NCBI GenBank assembly: GCA_039033415.1 | Contig: JBCCCR010000033.1 | Span: forward strand, 1 to 64,000 | Source: Pseudomonadota bacterium | GTDB taxonomy: Bacteria; Pseudomonadota; Gammaproteobacteria; Xanthomonadales; SZUA-38 | Length of the DNA stretch: 64,000 nt | Direction of reading: 5' to 3' | Shown: in pieces, positions 26,855-34,891 of the stretch | Numbering within the stretch: position 1 is the first letter of the stretch | Layout of the letters: each line of letters starts with the position of its first letter | The notes under the pieces: generated by a model | Told to the model about the DNA's origin: nothing | Seen by the model: only the letters and a program-made list of their open reading frames with translations | Database searches by the model: none | Program-made: the position numbers and the translations under genes

Positions 26855-27706
26855 TCAGGGCTTGCTCTCGCAGGGCCGGGCTCGCCGAGGGCGGCAGGGT
26901 ACCAGCAGCTCCGGGTCGACACGCTCCTTGCCCCAGTTCATGCGCCAGTCCAGATGTGGGCCCGTCACCCGACCGGTCGCGCCGATGGTGGCGATAACCT
27001 CCCCCTGCTCAACCCGTTGACCCACCTCAACGTCAATCTGGTCGAGATGCAGGAATGTCGAGCTAAGCCCGTGCCCGTGATCGACAATCAGCGTGCCGCC
27101 GGAGTAGTACATGTCAGGGTGGGCGAGGGTTACCGTACCCGCCGCCGGAGCCAGCACCGGACTGCCGGTTGGCGCGGCGATGTCGATACCGTAATGCGGT
27201 CGACGAGGCTGGCCGTTGAGAATCCGCTGCGACCCGTACACGCCGCTGATGCGACCTTCGGCAGGCCAGATGAATCCATCGCTGAAATCATCTCGCAGTT
27301 CGCGCAAGGCCCGCGCGGTACGCACCTGAGCGTTGTCGTCGGCAATTCGCTGCCGGACAGAATCGGGCGGCGTCACCTTGGCCGGGGGCAAACCGTCGAT
27401 CCGTTCGATCGCGTAGTCGCGGCGTGCAATGGCCAGCGTCTGACGGCTCCGCTTGCCGTCGGGCAGCGTCACCTCCAGCACCGCCTTAGCGGCAGCATCT
27501 CGCCCGAAGCCCAGCAGGAACTGGCCCTGTGGACCGACCGGCACGACCTCACCGTCCAACATCACGCTCGCGCCTACCTCGGTTTGGCCAAAAAGCACCG
27601 CACCCTGGGTCAGCGGCCCGGCTAGCCTGTAGCCCGCGTTGTCGGATGCCGGATTCATCTGCTGCGGTAGGAGCCAGCCGAGAAGGAGCAGGGTCGATAG
27701 GTTCAT
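26855..27706 (-). CDS. M23-family metallopeptidase (LytM-type), exported
   Basis: 283 residues starting with a hydrophobic signal segment (LSTLLLLGWLLPQQ). After an N-terminal beta-rich part (about 25-120) comes the peptidase M23 domain: HYGIDIAAPTGSPVLA (first zinc His and Asp), TLIVDHGHGLSSTFLHL, and HLDWRMNWG with the last zinc His. The full HxxxD ... HxH pattern is kept, so it should be an active peptidoglycan endopeptidase in the periplasm. It faces the AAA ATPase gene convergently (86-bp gap) and diverges from tsaB. Confidence 0.93.
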   Translation of the reverse strand: MNLSTLLLLGWLLPQQMNPASDNAGYRLAGPLTQGAVLFGQTEVGASVMLDGEVVPVGPQGQFLLGFGRDAAAKAVLEVTLPDGKRSRQTLAIARRDYAIERIDGLPPAKVTPPDSVRQRIADDNAQVRTARALRELRDDFSDGFIWPAEGRISGVYGSQRILNGQPRRPHYGIDIAAPTGSPVLAPAAGTVTLAHPDMYYSGGTLIVDHGHGLSSTFLHLDQIDVEVGQRVEQGEVIATIGATGRVTGPHLDWRMNWGKERVDPELLVPCRPRRARPCESKP

Positions 27707-27915
27707 GAGTGTCTCAAGGTCGCCGTGTTAAGAGATAGTGGCCGATTAGCGCCACTGGGCTCGTCGTCGACGCGTAGCTTAGGCGGGTCAGGTCGTCGCC
27801 GCAAACCTCACCATGACGCCCTTGCGGGAAGCGAGCGTCGCGCGATACCCAAGTGATGCTCAGTGGGGAATAATGGGCGACCGCTGCCCGCACATTTCCC
27901 AAGGTAAACCCACTT

Positions 27916-28584
27916 TTGAGTCAGGTACTGCTTGCGATCGATACCGCCACCGAGGCGTTCTCCGTGGCCCTTTCACAAGGAATGGAGCTTCGGGAGCTGT
28001 TCACGGTGGCGCCCCGGCAGCACGCCAGCTGCTTGCTGCCGATGGTCGATGATCTGCTTAGTGAAGCGGGCTTCACAATGGCCCGCGTCGACGCGATTGT
28101 CGTCACCCGAGGTCCTGGGTCGTTCACGGGCGTGCGGATCGGCATTGCCGCGGCGCAGGGGCTGGCCCTGGGTGCCGACAAAGGACTCATCCCCGTATCG
28201 ACGCTGCAGTCGCTCGCGCTCAACGCGTCGTTGGAAGCCGATCAGCCCCGTGTCGCCGCGCTGCTTGACGCCCGGATGAACCAGGTTTACGCCGGCGCCT
28301 TTGAGTTTCAGCAGTCTGTGGGAAAGCCTGTCATCGAGGAGCAGGTGTGTAATCCGACTGAGCTGACCCTGCCGGCCGGCGACTGGCTGTTGGCCGGACC
28401 GGGAGCGGGTGCCTACGGTGAGGAACTGCGGGTGGCGTTGGGTAGCGAGGACCGGGTGGCCGGAGAACTCATCGACTGTTACCCCTCCGCCCAAGCAGCG
28501 CTGCATATTGCGCGCGAGCTTGGCGCGGCGGCCGTGGCGCCCGAGGCGATCGAGCCGGCGTATCTTCGCGCGGCTGTCAGGTAA
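27916..28584 (+). CDS. tsaB: tRNA threonylcarbamoyladenosine biosynthesis protein TsaB
   Basis: 222 residues from TTG 27916 (MSQVLLAIDTATEAFSVALS). TsaB is the partner of TsaD in making the t6A modification of tRNAs that read ANN codons. Family features: IDTATEAFSV, HASCLLPMVDDLL, VVTRGPGSFTGVRIGIAAAQGLA, and PVSTLQSLA. The metal site of TsaD is absent, as expected for TsaB. It converges with mgtE, sharing 8 bp at the 3' ends. Confidence 0.95.
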   Translation: MSQVLLAIDTATEAFSVALSQGMELRELFTVAPRQHASCLLPMVDDLLSEAGFTMARVDAIVVTRGPGSFTGVRIGIAAAQGLALGADKGLIPVSTLQSLALNASLEADQPRVAALLDARMNQVYAGAFEFQQSVGKPVIEEQVCNPTELTLPAGDWLLAGPGAGAYGEELRVALGSEDRVAGELIDCYPSAQAALHIARELGAAAVAPEAIEPAYLRAAVR

Positions 28585-29956
28585 GCAGCAGCGTTCCCAG
28601 ACCGAGGATAGACACAAAGCCGACCACGTCGGTGACCGTGGTGAGGACCATGCCGCCGGCCAGGGCGGGATCGATGGACATGCGCCGGAGCACAATGGGC
28701 ACAAACACGCCGGAGGCGGCGCCCGCCAGCAGGTTCAGAAAGATGGCCGTTGCCACCACCATCGCCAGGGTGCCGTCCTTAAACCAGAAAACGGCGACCA
28801 GCGCGATCACCAGCGCCCACAGCAGGCCGTTGAGAAAGCCGACCGCCAGCTCCCGATTGAGCAGGGCAACCGTGTTGCCGGTACCGACCTGGCCCAGCGC
28901 CATCCCGCGGACTATCAGCGTCAGGGTCTGCGTGCCCGCGATACCGCCCATCGACGCCACTGCGGGCATCAGAAACGCGAGCGCGACAACCCGCTCGATG
29001 GTAGCGCCGAAGATGCTGATGAAATAGGAGGCAAACAGCGCGGTCACCAGATTGAGGCCCAGGAACACCGCCCGCCGCCGAGAGCTGGCCAGCACGGGCG
29101 CAAACATGTCGTTTTCTTCGTCCAGGCCCGCCATCGCCAGCACGTTGTGCTCGGCTTCCTCCCGGATCACGTCCACGACATCGTCGATGGTGATGGTGCC
29201 GACCAGCTGGTTGCGATCGTCCACCACCGGCGCCGTCACCCAGTCCTGGTGTTCGAACGCTGTCGCCACCTCGTTGGCCGGCGTGTTGACCCCGATCGCC
29301 GGAACCTCGCTGTCCAACACTTCGCGGACGCTGAGCTGCGGGTCTTTGGTCAGCAGGTCGGTCAGAGCGAGGCGGCCGATGTAGTGGCCGTAGCGATCGA
29401 TCACAAAGAGGTGGTCGATCAGAGCCGGCATGCTGTCGCGCCGCCGCAGAAAACGCAGCACCACGTCGAGCGAGACATCCGCACGGACCGTGATGACCTC
29501 TGGATTCATCATGCCGCCGGCACTGTCTTCGGCATACAGCAGCACCTGTTCCAGGCGCTCCCTGTCCTCCCGGTCCATCACCGTGAGCACCTGCTCGGTC
29601 ACTTGATCCGGCAGGTCGTTGATGATGTCGGCGAGGTCGTCGAGCTCCAGCTCGGTGGTCGCCTGGACCAGCTCAGCGTCCTCGGTGGACTCGATGACCG
29701 AGGCACGCACCTCGTCGTTCAGATGAACGAGAATTTCACCGTCCAGCGTCGCGTCGGTCAGATCCCAGACGACGGCCCGTCGATCAGGCGGCAGCGACTC
29801 GAGCAGATCGGCAATTTCCCCGGCAGAGAGGGCCTTGAGGATGCGTTTGACGGGCTGGAGGCGGCCGCTGCGCAGCGCGTCGTTCAGCAGCTGCAGCTGC
29901 TGCTCGGACTTCTCTCTGCGAACGTATTCAGCCATCTGGACGGCCCCTGGCCCCAA
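28577..29956 (-). CDS. mgtE: Magnesium transporter MgtE
   Basis: 459 residues. The N-terminal MgtE_N superhelix (about 20-120, LESLPPDRRAVVWDL), two CBS domains (about 130-260, e.g. YAEDSAGGMMNPEVITV), and a membrane domain of five helices (about 285-459) with the pore signature ASMGGIAGTQTL. It is a Mg2+ channel gated by cytosolic Mg2+ through the CBS pair. It is the last gene of the rpoN-pts cluster, 80 bp after ptsI, as in Xanthomonadales. Confidence 0.96.
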   Translation of the reverse strand: MGPGAVQMAEYVRREKSEQQLQLLNDALRSGRLQPVKRILKALSAGEIADLLESLPPDRRAVVWDLTDATLDGEILVHLNDEVRASVIESTEDAELVQATTELELDDLADIINDLPDQVTEQVLTVMDREDRERLEQVLLYAEDSAGGMMNPEVITVRADVSLDVVLRFLRRRDSMPALIDHLFVIDRYGHYIGRLALTDLLTKDPQLSVREVLDSEVPAIGVNTPANEVATAFEHQDWVTAPVVDDRNQLVGTITIDDVVDVIREEAEHNVLAMAGLDEENDMFAPVLASSRRRAVFLGLNLVTALFASYFISIFGATIERVVALAFLMPAVASMGGIAGTQTLTLIVRGMALGQVGTGNTVALLNRELAVGFLNGLLWALVIALVAVFWFKDGTLAMVVATAIFLNLLAGAASGVFVPIVLRRMSIDPALAGGMVLTTVTDVVGFVSILGLGTLLLT

Positions 29957-30036
29957 GTCGAGCAGGGATTGTCCGTGAAAACTCGATCGGGGTCACGCCC
30001 CGCGCGGCTTGCCGTGACCGGCGGCTGGTGTGGTGC

Positions 30037-31767
30037 CTACGCCTCGTTTAGCTCTCGTACGAGAGCCGCAATCCGCGCGGGGTGGGATGCGCGCATGATG
30101 CGTCGCGTTAGGGCACTGATTTCCGAGAGGTCCGTACCGTTGACCACCTGCCTGACCTCGAGCAGCCGGGCCGGAGAAACGCTGAAGTCGCGCAGTCCCA
30201 GGCCGAGGAGCAGCCGTGTGTAGGTGGTGTCGGCCGCCATCTCGCCACACAGCGACACGGGCGTACCAACGGCCGCGGCGGCGTCCAGTGTGAGCTGTAG
30301 AAGCTTGAGAACCGCGGGGTGGAGCGGATCGTAAAGGTAGCCAACCTGCTCATCGATACGGTCGATCGCCAGCGTGTACTGGATCAAATCGTTGGTGCCG
30401 ATCGACAGGAAATCCAGATTCTTGGCAAACGTGCGGGCGGATAGCGCGGCAGCCGGAACCTCAATCATGCCCCCAAGCTGGTACCGGCCAACCGGCACGT
30501 CTTCGGCCTTCAGGTCGCGCTCGGCCTGCTGGACCAGCGCTTTGACCTGAAACAGTTCCTGGGTGTTGCAGAGCATGGGGATCAGAATGTTAACCGGGCC
30601 CAGCGCAGTCGCGCGGAGAATGGCGCGAAGCTGACACAGGAACATCTCCTGCTCGCTGAGGCAGAGCCGCACGGCCCGGAGTCCCAGGGCCGGGTTGATC
30701 AGAGAACTTTCGGGCGCTCGGACCGAGTCCACCTGTTTGTCGGCCCCCAGGTCCAGCGTTCGGATGGTTGTTGCGCCGTCACCCAGTTTGCCGACCAGCG
30801 CGGCGTAAGCCTGAAACTGTTCCTCTTCGTCCGGCGGCGTTTGCCGATTGAGGAACAGGTATTCGGTACGGAACAGCCCAACTCCCTGCGCCCCGTTGAG
30901 CTTGGCCAGAGCCATGTCCTCCGCAAGGTCCACGTTGGCCTGGAGTCGGATCGGACACCGGTCGACCGTTTGTGTGGGCTGGCGCCGCACCTGCTGCAGC
31001 AACGACTGCCGCGCCGACTCCTGGCGAAGCTTCTCCCGGTAGTGGCGCTGCACGGTGCGACCCGGATCGGCCAGCGCGACGCCTCGCTGGCCGTCAAGCA
31101 CCAGCAGATCACCTTCGCTGATCAGTCTGGGGGCGTGGCGAAGTCCCATCACGGCCGGCATTTTGAGACTCCGCGCGAGAATGGCCGTGTGGGAGAGCGG
31201 ACCGCCGTGTTCGGTCACCAGGCCAGCGATGCCCTCCTGATGAAGCAGCAGAAAGCTGGCTGGATCGACGTCTTGTGCGACCAGCACCAGACCCCGGTAG
31301 TGACCGCCCACGTACTCGTCGGCAGCCTCAGCGGCGAGCTGACTGAGGACCCGGCCGATCACCTGGTCCACGTCATTCGCCCGACTGCGGATGTAGGGGT
31401 CTTCCATTTCCTCGAACACCGCTTTCAGCCGGTTGCACTGCACGTTGATCGCCCACTCGGCGTTGCACTGCTGCTCGGCGATGATGTCAGCCGGCGCGTC
31501 AGCGATCGAGGTGTCCTCGAGCATCAGTACGTGGATATCGAGAAATTCGGTGACCTCAACCGGCGTATCCGCCGGAAGCTGGCGTCGGACACGCCGTAGA
31601 TCTTCGCTGGCCCGACCGACGGCCAGGCGGAATCGGCGCACCTCACGGTCAACCTGATCGGGTTCGATCGGGTGCTCCTGCGTGTCCAGCCGCCGCCCCC
31701 GGACCACGTGGGCCCGACCGATGGCAATGCCAGAAGAAACACCGGTGCCGTAGATCGCTAGCGCCAT
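30037..31767 (-). CDS. ptsI: Phosphoenolpyruvate-protein phosphotransferase (enzyme I)
   Basis: 576 residues, the length of a classical EI without the GAF domain of PtsP. It starts the phosphorelay by taking phosphate from PEP and passing it to HPr. The active-site His is in HGGPLSHTAILARS; the PEP-binding part shows GLFRTEYLFLNR, IGTNDLIQYTLA and the C-terminal VSLCGEMAAD cysteine loop. It lies 67 bp downstream of ptsH. As no EIIB or EIIC gene is present, its output is probably regulatory. Confidence 0.96.
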   Translation of the reverse strand: MALAIYGTGVSSGIAIGRAHVVRGRRLDTQEHPIEPDQVDREVRRFRLAVGRASEDLRRVRRQLPADTPVEVTEFLDIHVLMLEDTSIADAPADIIAEQQCNAEWAINVQCNRLKAVFEEMEDPYIRSRANDVDQVIGRVLSQLAAEAADEYVGGHYRGLVLVAQDVDPASFLLLHQEGIAGLVTEHGGPLSHTAILARSLKMPAVMGLRHAPRLISEGDLLVLDGQRGVALADPGRTVQRHYREKLRQESARQSLLQQVRRQPTQTVDRCPIRLQANVDLAEDMALAKLNGAQGVGLFRTEYLFLNRQTPPDEEEQFQAYAALVGKLGDGATTIRTLDLGADKQVDSVRAPESSLINPALGLRAVRLCLSEQEMFLCQLRAILRATALGPVNILIPMLCNTQELFQVKALVQQAERDLKAEDVPVGRYQLGGMIEVPAAALSARTFAKNLDFLSIGTNDLIQYTLAIDRIDEQVGYLYDPLHPAVLKLLQLTLDAAAAVGTPVSLCGEMAADTTYTRLLLGLGLRDFSVSPARLLEVRQVVNGTDLSEISALTRRIMRASHPARIAALVRELNEA

Positions 31768-31834
31768 AGACCTCCCTGGGAGGGGCGCTCACGACAAGTC
31801 CTGCTGGAAACTTCCCCGGGACGCGAATGCGCCG

Positions 31835-32104
31835 CTATTGAGCCTCTCCGAAACGGTTGTTGATCAGATCCGTCAGTGCCGCCAGGGCCTCGTCAGCATC
31901 CTCTCCCGTCGCCTCGAGAGTGACGCTGGTGCCTTTGGCGGCTGCCAGCATCATAACACCCATGATCGACTTGGCGTTGACCTGACGTTCGCCGTTGCCG
32001 ATCCGCACGTCGCTGGAAAAGCTGCTAGCTGTTTTTACGAGCCGAGCCGCGGCCCGGGCATGCAGGCCGAGCTGGTTGCAAATTTCGACGGTGATTTCAG
32101 GCAT
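31835..32104 (-). CDS. ptsH: Phosphocarrier protein HPr
   Basis: 89 residues. Both control sites are present: His15 in LGLHARAAARLV (phosphorylated by EI) and Ser46 in NAKSIMGVMML (phosphorylated by HPr kinase). Ser46 phosphorylation matters here because hprK is three genes upstream in the same cluster. The end NNRFGEAQ is complete. It is the hub that passes phosphate to the adjacent EIIA(Man). Confidence 0.97.
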   Translation of the reverse strand: MPEITVEICNQLGLHARAAARLVKTASSFSSDVRIGNGERQVNAKSIMGVMMLAAAKGTSVTLEATGEDADEALAALTDLINNRFGEAQ

Positions 32105-32121
32105 GGTTCGTGGGCCCCAAG

Positions 32122-32511
32122 TTAATACGGGTCGGGCGGTTGGTTGCCGCTGAAGATCGACCGCTGGCCGCCGCTGACCATGTGGCTGGCCAGTTCGTCG
32201 GGGCTTAAGCTCGCGTAGTTGTGACCCCGCAGCAGCATGGCGAGGTTCAGTCCGTGAACCACGGGTCGTCCGTCGGCGACGCGGTGGGCGATGTTACTCG
32301 GCGTGGCGCCGAAAACGTCGGTCAGGATCACCGAGTCGGACCCCAGGTCGTCACACAGGCTACGAGCCTGCTGCTCCACCATCGCCGGGTCTGCGTCGGG
32401 TTCCACGCCCAGCACGCGAATCGTGAGTCCCAGCGTGCCGATCACGTGTCGAGCCTGCGCGATGAGGCAGGCGCCGAGGTCCCCGTGGGTGATCAACAGC
32501 AGGCTGCTCAC
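32122..32511 (-). CDS. PTS EIIA component, mannose (AgaS/ManX) family
   Basis: 129 residues of the EIIA-Man fold. The phospho-acceptor is His9 in LLITHGDLGACLI; VILTDVFGATPSNIAHRV and GLNLAMLL are further family blocks. Membrane EIIB/C/D partners are missing nearby, so the protein probably signals the phosphorylation state of the relay rather than carrying sugar. It overlaps the rapZ stop by 4 bp and is followed by ptsH after 17 bp. Confidence 0.95.
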   Translation of the reverse strand: MSSLLLITHGDLGACLIAQARHVIGTLGLTIRVLGVEPDADPAMVEQQARSLCDDLGSDSVILTDVFGATPSNIAHRVADGRPVVHGLNLAMLLRGHNYASLSPDELASHMVSGGQRSIFSGNQPPDPY

Positions 32512-33389
32512 AGCAGCTCCCGGTGATAGGTCAGCACATGGTCGCGGCGCTTGCCGAAGTGATCGGCGATGGCGTCAGCGACGTAGACCGACCGGTGTTT
32601 ACCGCCGGTGCAGCCGATGCCCACCGTGAGGTAGCTTCGGTTGTCGGCCTCGAACTGCGGCAGCCATCGCTCGAGGCATGCGCAGTAGTCCGCGACCAGA
32701 TCCTCCACCTGGGCGTGACCGGCAAGGAAGTCTTTGACCTCCTGCTGGCGGCCGGTGAGTGGCCGCAGGTGCAGTTCCCAATGAGGATTGGGCAGGCAGC
32801 GCACGTCAAAGGCAAAGTCCACGTCCGGCGGAACGCCCCGTTTGAACGCAAACGACTCGATCAGCAGCACCGTGGGGCGGCTGCCGGCTCCCAGCTCGTT
32901 GCAGATCTCGCGACGGAGCTGGTGCACGCTCAGCTGGCTGGTGTCGAGCGTAAAGTCGGCGTGTTCAGCGACAGGCATCAGCAGCTCCCGCTCGCGAGCG
33001 ATATCTTCAGCCAGCGACTGGTCCGCATGGTGCAGCGGATGGGGGCGGCGGGTTTCGGAATAGCGTTTCAGCAGGGTGGCGTCGTCAGCCGTCAGAAAAA
33101 AGATGCTGGTTTTGGGGTGAGCCTGGCGAGTTGCGGCAAGCGTATCGCCCAGCGTTCTCAGGCTCTGTCGCTGGCCGCGAACGTCCAGACCCAGGGCAAT
33201 TTTTGGCAGGGGTTCCGGCCGTCCGAAGTTGTGCTCCAGCAGCGCGTCGATCAGCCCGAGCGGCAGATTATCGATGCAAAAATAGCCCAGGTCTTCGAGC
33301 GTTGTCATCGCCACGGACTTGCCGGAACCGGACAGGCCGGTCACGATCACAAGCTCCGAGCTGGGTTCCTCGTCCGGATTGGGACTCAT
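32508..33389 (-). CDS. rapZ: RNase adapter protein RapZ
   Basis: 293 residues, P-loop nucleotide-binding protein. Walker A VTGLSGSGKSVAMTTLEDLG near residue 20, FCIDNLPLGLI, and the C-terminal domain with GCTGGKHRSVYVADAIA. In enterobacteria RapZ delivers the sRNA GlmZ to RNase E to tune glucosamine-6-phosphate synthesis; no GlmZ or GlmY was looked for outside this window. Overlaps hprK by 4 bp and EIIA(Man) by 4 bp, so expression is coupled with the phosphorelay. Confidence 0.96.
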   Translation of the reverse strand: MSPNPDEEPSSELVIVTGLSGSGKSVAMTTLEDLGYFCIDNLPLGLIDALLEHNFGRPEPLPKIALGLDVRGQRQSLRTLGDTLAATRQAHPKTSIFFLTADDATLLKRYSETRRPHPLHHADQSLAEDIARERELLMPVAEHADFTLDTSQLSVHQLRREICNELGAGSRPTVLLIESFAFKRGVPPDVDFAFDVRCLPNPHWELHLRPLTGRQQEVKDFLAGHAQVEDLVADYCACLERWLPQFEADNRSYLTVGIGCTGGKHRSVYVADAIADHFGKRRDHVLTYHRELL

Positions 33390-34336
33390 GATTGATCCTT
33401 TAGCGCCTGCTGGTGTCGTTTGAGAAATTCATCGGCGGCGTCATAGCCACTCATCTTAAGACCGTGATTTCGCACCGCAGCTTCCACCAATACCGCCAGG
33501 TTTCTGCCGGGCGCTACCGGAACGGTGATCTGCGGTATGCCGATGCCCAGGATTTCGCGTTCGCTTTGTTCACCTCGCAGGCGGTCCATCTCCGTATGGC
33601 GGATGGCTTCAGCGTCCATCAGGCGAAGATGGATAATCAGCCGCAGGTACTTGTTTGCGATGATCGCGCTATCGCCAAACATGGCGCGAACGTTGAGGAC
33701 GCCGAGCCCTCGAACTTCCAGACAATCGCGCAGCAGCGGTGGACAGGTGCCGTCGATCACGTCGGGGCCGATCAGCGTCATATCGGGCGCGTCGTCCGCC
33801 ACGAGGCGATGGCCGCGCGTGATCAGCTCCAGGGCCAGCTCACTTTTGCCTGCCCCGCTGTCGCCGGTAATGAGCACTCCCAGGCTGAATACCTCCATAA
33901 ACACGCCGTGCACCGAGGTATTTCGAGCCACCCGGCGTGACAGCATGTGCTGCAGGTGGCTGACCAGCTCGACGCCTGCCGCGGAAGAGGCCCACAGGGG
34001 TGTCCCGGACTCTTCCGCAGCCTCCCTCAGATCATCGGGCAGGGGCAGCGAGTCGCTGACCAGAACCGCCATGGGATCGTTGGCTACAATGCGCGCGATG
34101 GTCTCCCAGCGCTGCCGAGCTTCCAGCGTATCGAGATACGCGACTTCCTCAGCACCGAGAATTTGAATGTTGTTGGGATGAATGACGTTCAGGAAGCCCG
34201 CCAGCGACGGCCTGGGGCCCTCGGTCGCCTGGCTCGCCAAGGCGCGCTCCGTGCCGCTCCGTCCAGCCGCCCAGGTCAGACTAAAGCGATCCTTTAGCGC
34301 GGCAAAAATCTCGCCCGAGGTGATGCGCCCATTCAT
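33386..34336 (-). CDS. hprK: HPr kinase/phosphorylase
   Basis: 316 residues. Phosphorylates HPr on Ser46 and removes it again. The P-loop VLITGDSGAGKSELALELI is at about residue 155, and the HprK signature region near LEVRGLGVLNVRAMFGDSAI follows. The N-terminal domain (about 1-130) is complete. Start ATG (34334-34336) has no Shine-Dalgarno; CCTCCGCCTG precedes it. In the ancestral arrangement the ptsN stop would have been 10 nt upstream, so translation was probably coupled; the 542-bp element now separates them. Confidence 0.95.
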   Translation of the reverse strand: MNGRITSGEIFAALKDRFSLTWAAGRSGTERALASQATEGPRPSLAGFLNVIHPNNIQILGAEEVAYLDTLEARQRWETIARIVANDPMAVLVSDSLPLPDDLREAAEESGTPLWASSAAGVELVSHLQHMLSRRVARNTSVHGVFMEVFSLGVLITGDSGAGKSELALELITRGHRLVADDAPDMTLIGPDVIDGTCPPLLRDCLEVRGLGVLNVRAMFGDSAIIANKYLRLIIHLRLMDAEAIRHTEMDRLRGEQSEREILGIGIPQITVPVAPGRNLAVLVEAAVRNHGLKMSGYDAADEFLKRHQQALKDQS

Positions 34337-34349
34337 CAGGCGGAGGTTA

Positions 34350-34364
34350 GTGTCCTGTCACGTT
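34350..34364 (+). repeat. Left terminal inverted repeat of the MITE-like element
   Basis: GTGTCCTGTCACGTT, perfectly complementary to 34877-34891; with the flanking TA the match is 17 bp. Weaker matching extends to the TTTCAG near 34376-34381. Confidence 0.92.
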
Positions 34365-34407
34365 CATTTGTTGAGTTTCAGCGCGTGTCCACAAGGCCCT
34401 GGGGTCA

Positions 34408-34437
34408 GTGGTCCGTGCGGCGTGGCTGTCACTTCAG
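34408..34437 (+). repeat. Left arm of an internal 30-bp inverted repeat
   Basis: Pairs with 34641-34670 at 27 of 30 positions. Begins GTGGTCCGTGCGG and ends CACTTCAG. Together the arms enclose about 200 bp. Confidence 0.85.
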
Positions 34438-34547
34438 CGAGCGTGTCAGGCGTCAGGCCAAGGCGATTCGTCGGGGTCATAGCCCTAGCTATGGCCTCGG
34501 CGGGTCAACGCCGGCATGGCGCCTGACGCGCTCGCACTGCGGGTCCA

Positions 34548-34565
34548 CCGCTGGGCCCGCCTGGC
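34548..34565 (+). repeat. Left arm of an internal 18-bp inverted repeat
   Basis: CCGCTGGGCCCGCCTGGC pairs with 34618-34635 at 17 of 18 positions, nested inside the 30-bp repeat. Confidence 0.85.
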
Positions 34566-34571
34566 CGCGTT

Positions 34572-34612
34572 GCGAGCCTTGCCAAGGGCTACGGCCATTG
34601 CCTGCGGCTCGC
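34572..34612. repeat. Stem-loop repeat, copy 1 (41 nt)
   Basis: Stem GCGAGCC / GGCTCGC closes a 27-nt loop containing TTGCCAAGGGC and CGGCCATTGCC. The loop is nearly identical in copy 2 (34792-34832), while the stem has a different sequence that still pairs perfectly. Confidence 0.85.
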
Positions 34613-34617
34613 GCCTT

Positions 34618-34635
34618 GCCAGACGGGCCCAGCGG
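34618..34635 (-). repeat. Right arm of the internal 18-bp inverted repeat
   Basis: GCCAGACGGGCCCAGCGG, complementary to 34548-34565 except at one position. Confidence 0.85.
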
Positions 34636-34640
34636 ATGGA

Positions 34641-34670
34641 CTGAAGCGACAGCCACACCGCACGGCCCAC
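34641..34670 (-). repeat. Right arm of the internal 30-bp inverted repeat
   Basis: Complementary to 34408-34437 at 27 of 30 positions. Begins CTGAAGCGACAGCC on the plus strand. Confidence 0.85.
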
Positions 34671-34791
34671 TAAGCGCGAGCCGCCGGCCAGGGTGGTTCC
34701 CTGGCCAAGGTTCGCAACGCCGCTCTTTGCCTTGTGGGACGCGCCCTTCTTCATTTCTTGGGGGAGCCCCCTTGGGACCAATAACCGCGTT

Positions 34792-34832
34792 GCATCGCTT
34801 GCCAAGGGCGTCGGCCATTGCCGGCGCGATGC
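34792..34832. repeat. Stem-loop repeat, copy 2 (41 nt)
   Basis: Stem GCATCGC / GCGATGC with the same loop core as copy 1 (TTGCCAAGGGC ... CGGCCATTGCC) and the same 41-nt length. Both copies are preceded by CGCGTT and followed by GCCTTG after the stem. Confidence 0.85.
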
Positions 34833-34876
34833 GCCTTGTTCTTGGCGCCCAACGGGGCTCTGAAATGCAACCAATT

Positions 34877-34891
34877 AACGTGACAGGACAC
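34877..34891 (-). repeat. Right terminal inverted repeat of the MITE-like element
   Basis: AACGTGACAGGACAC on the plus strand. Its last base plus the TA duplication form the present TAG stop codon of ptsN. Confidence 0.92.

Larger units (their letters stand above)
34350..34891. mobile_element. Transposase-less inverted-repeat element (MITE-like) with TA target duplication
   Basis: 542 bp bounded by perfect 15-bp inverted repeats (GTGTCCTGTCACGTT at the left) that continue imperfectly for about 20 bp more, and flanked by TA on both sides (34348-34349, 34892-34893). No transposase is encoded. The inside is packed with further inverted and direct repeats. Removing the element plus one TA rejoins the ptsN stop as TAA ten bases before the hprK ATG, so it is an insertion into an operon. 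A TA target is typical of IS630/Tc1-mariner transposases, which may have moved it; this is inferred. Long frames cross both strands but look non-coding. Confidence 0.85.

Noticed and set aside
28409-30223. 604-codon plus-strand frame opposite mgtE
   Set aside because: Longest shadow in the window, but its Arg/His/Gln-rich translation is the complement of the MgtE code and overlaps tsaB as well.
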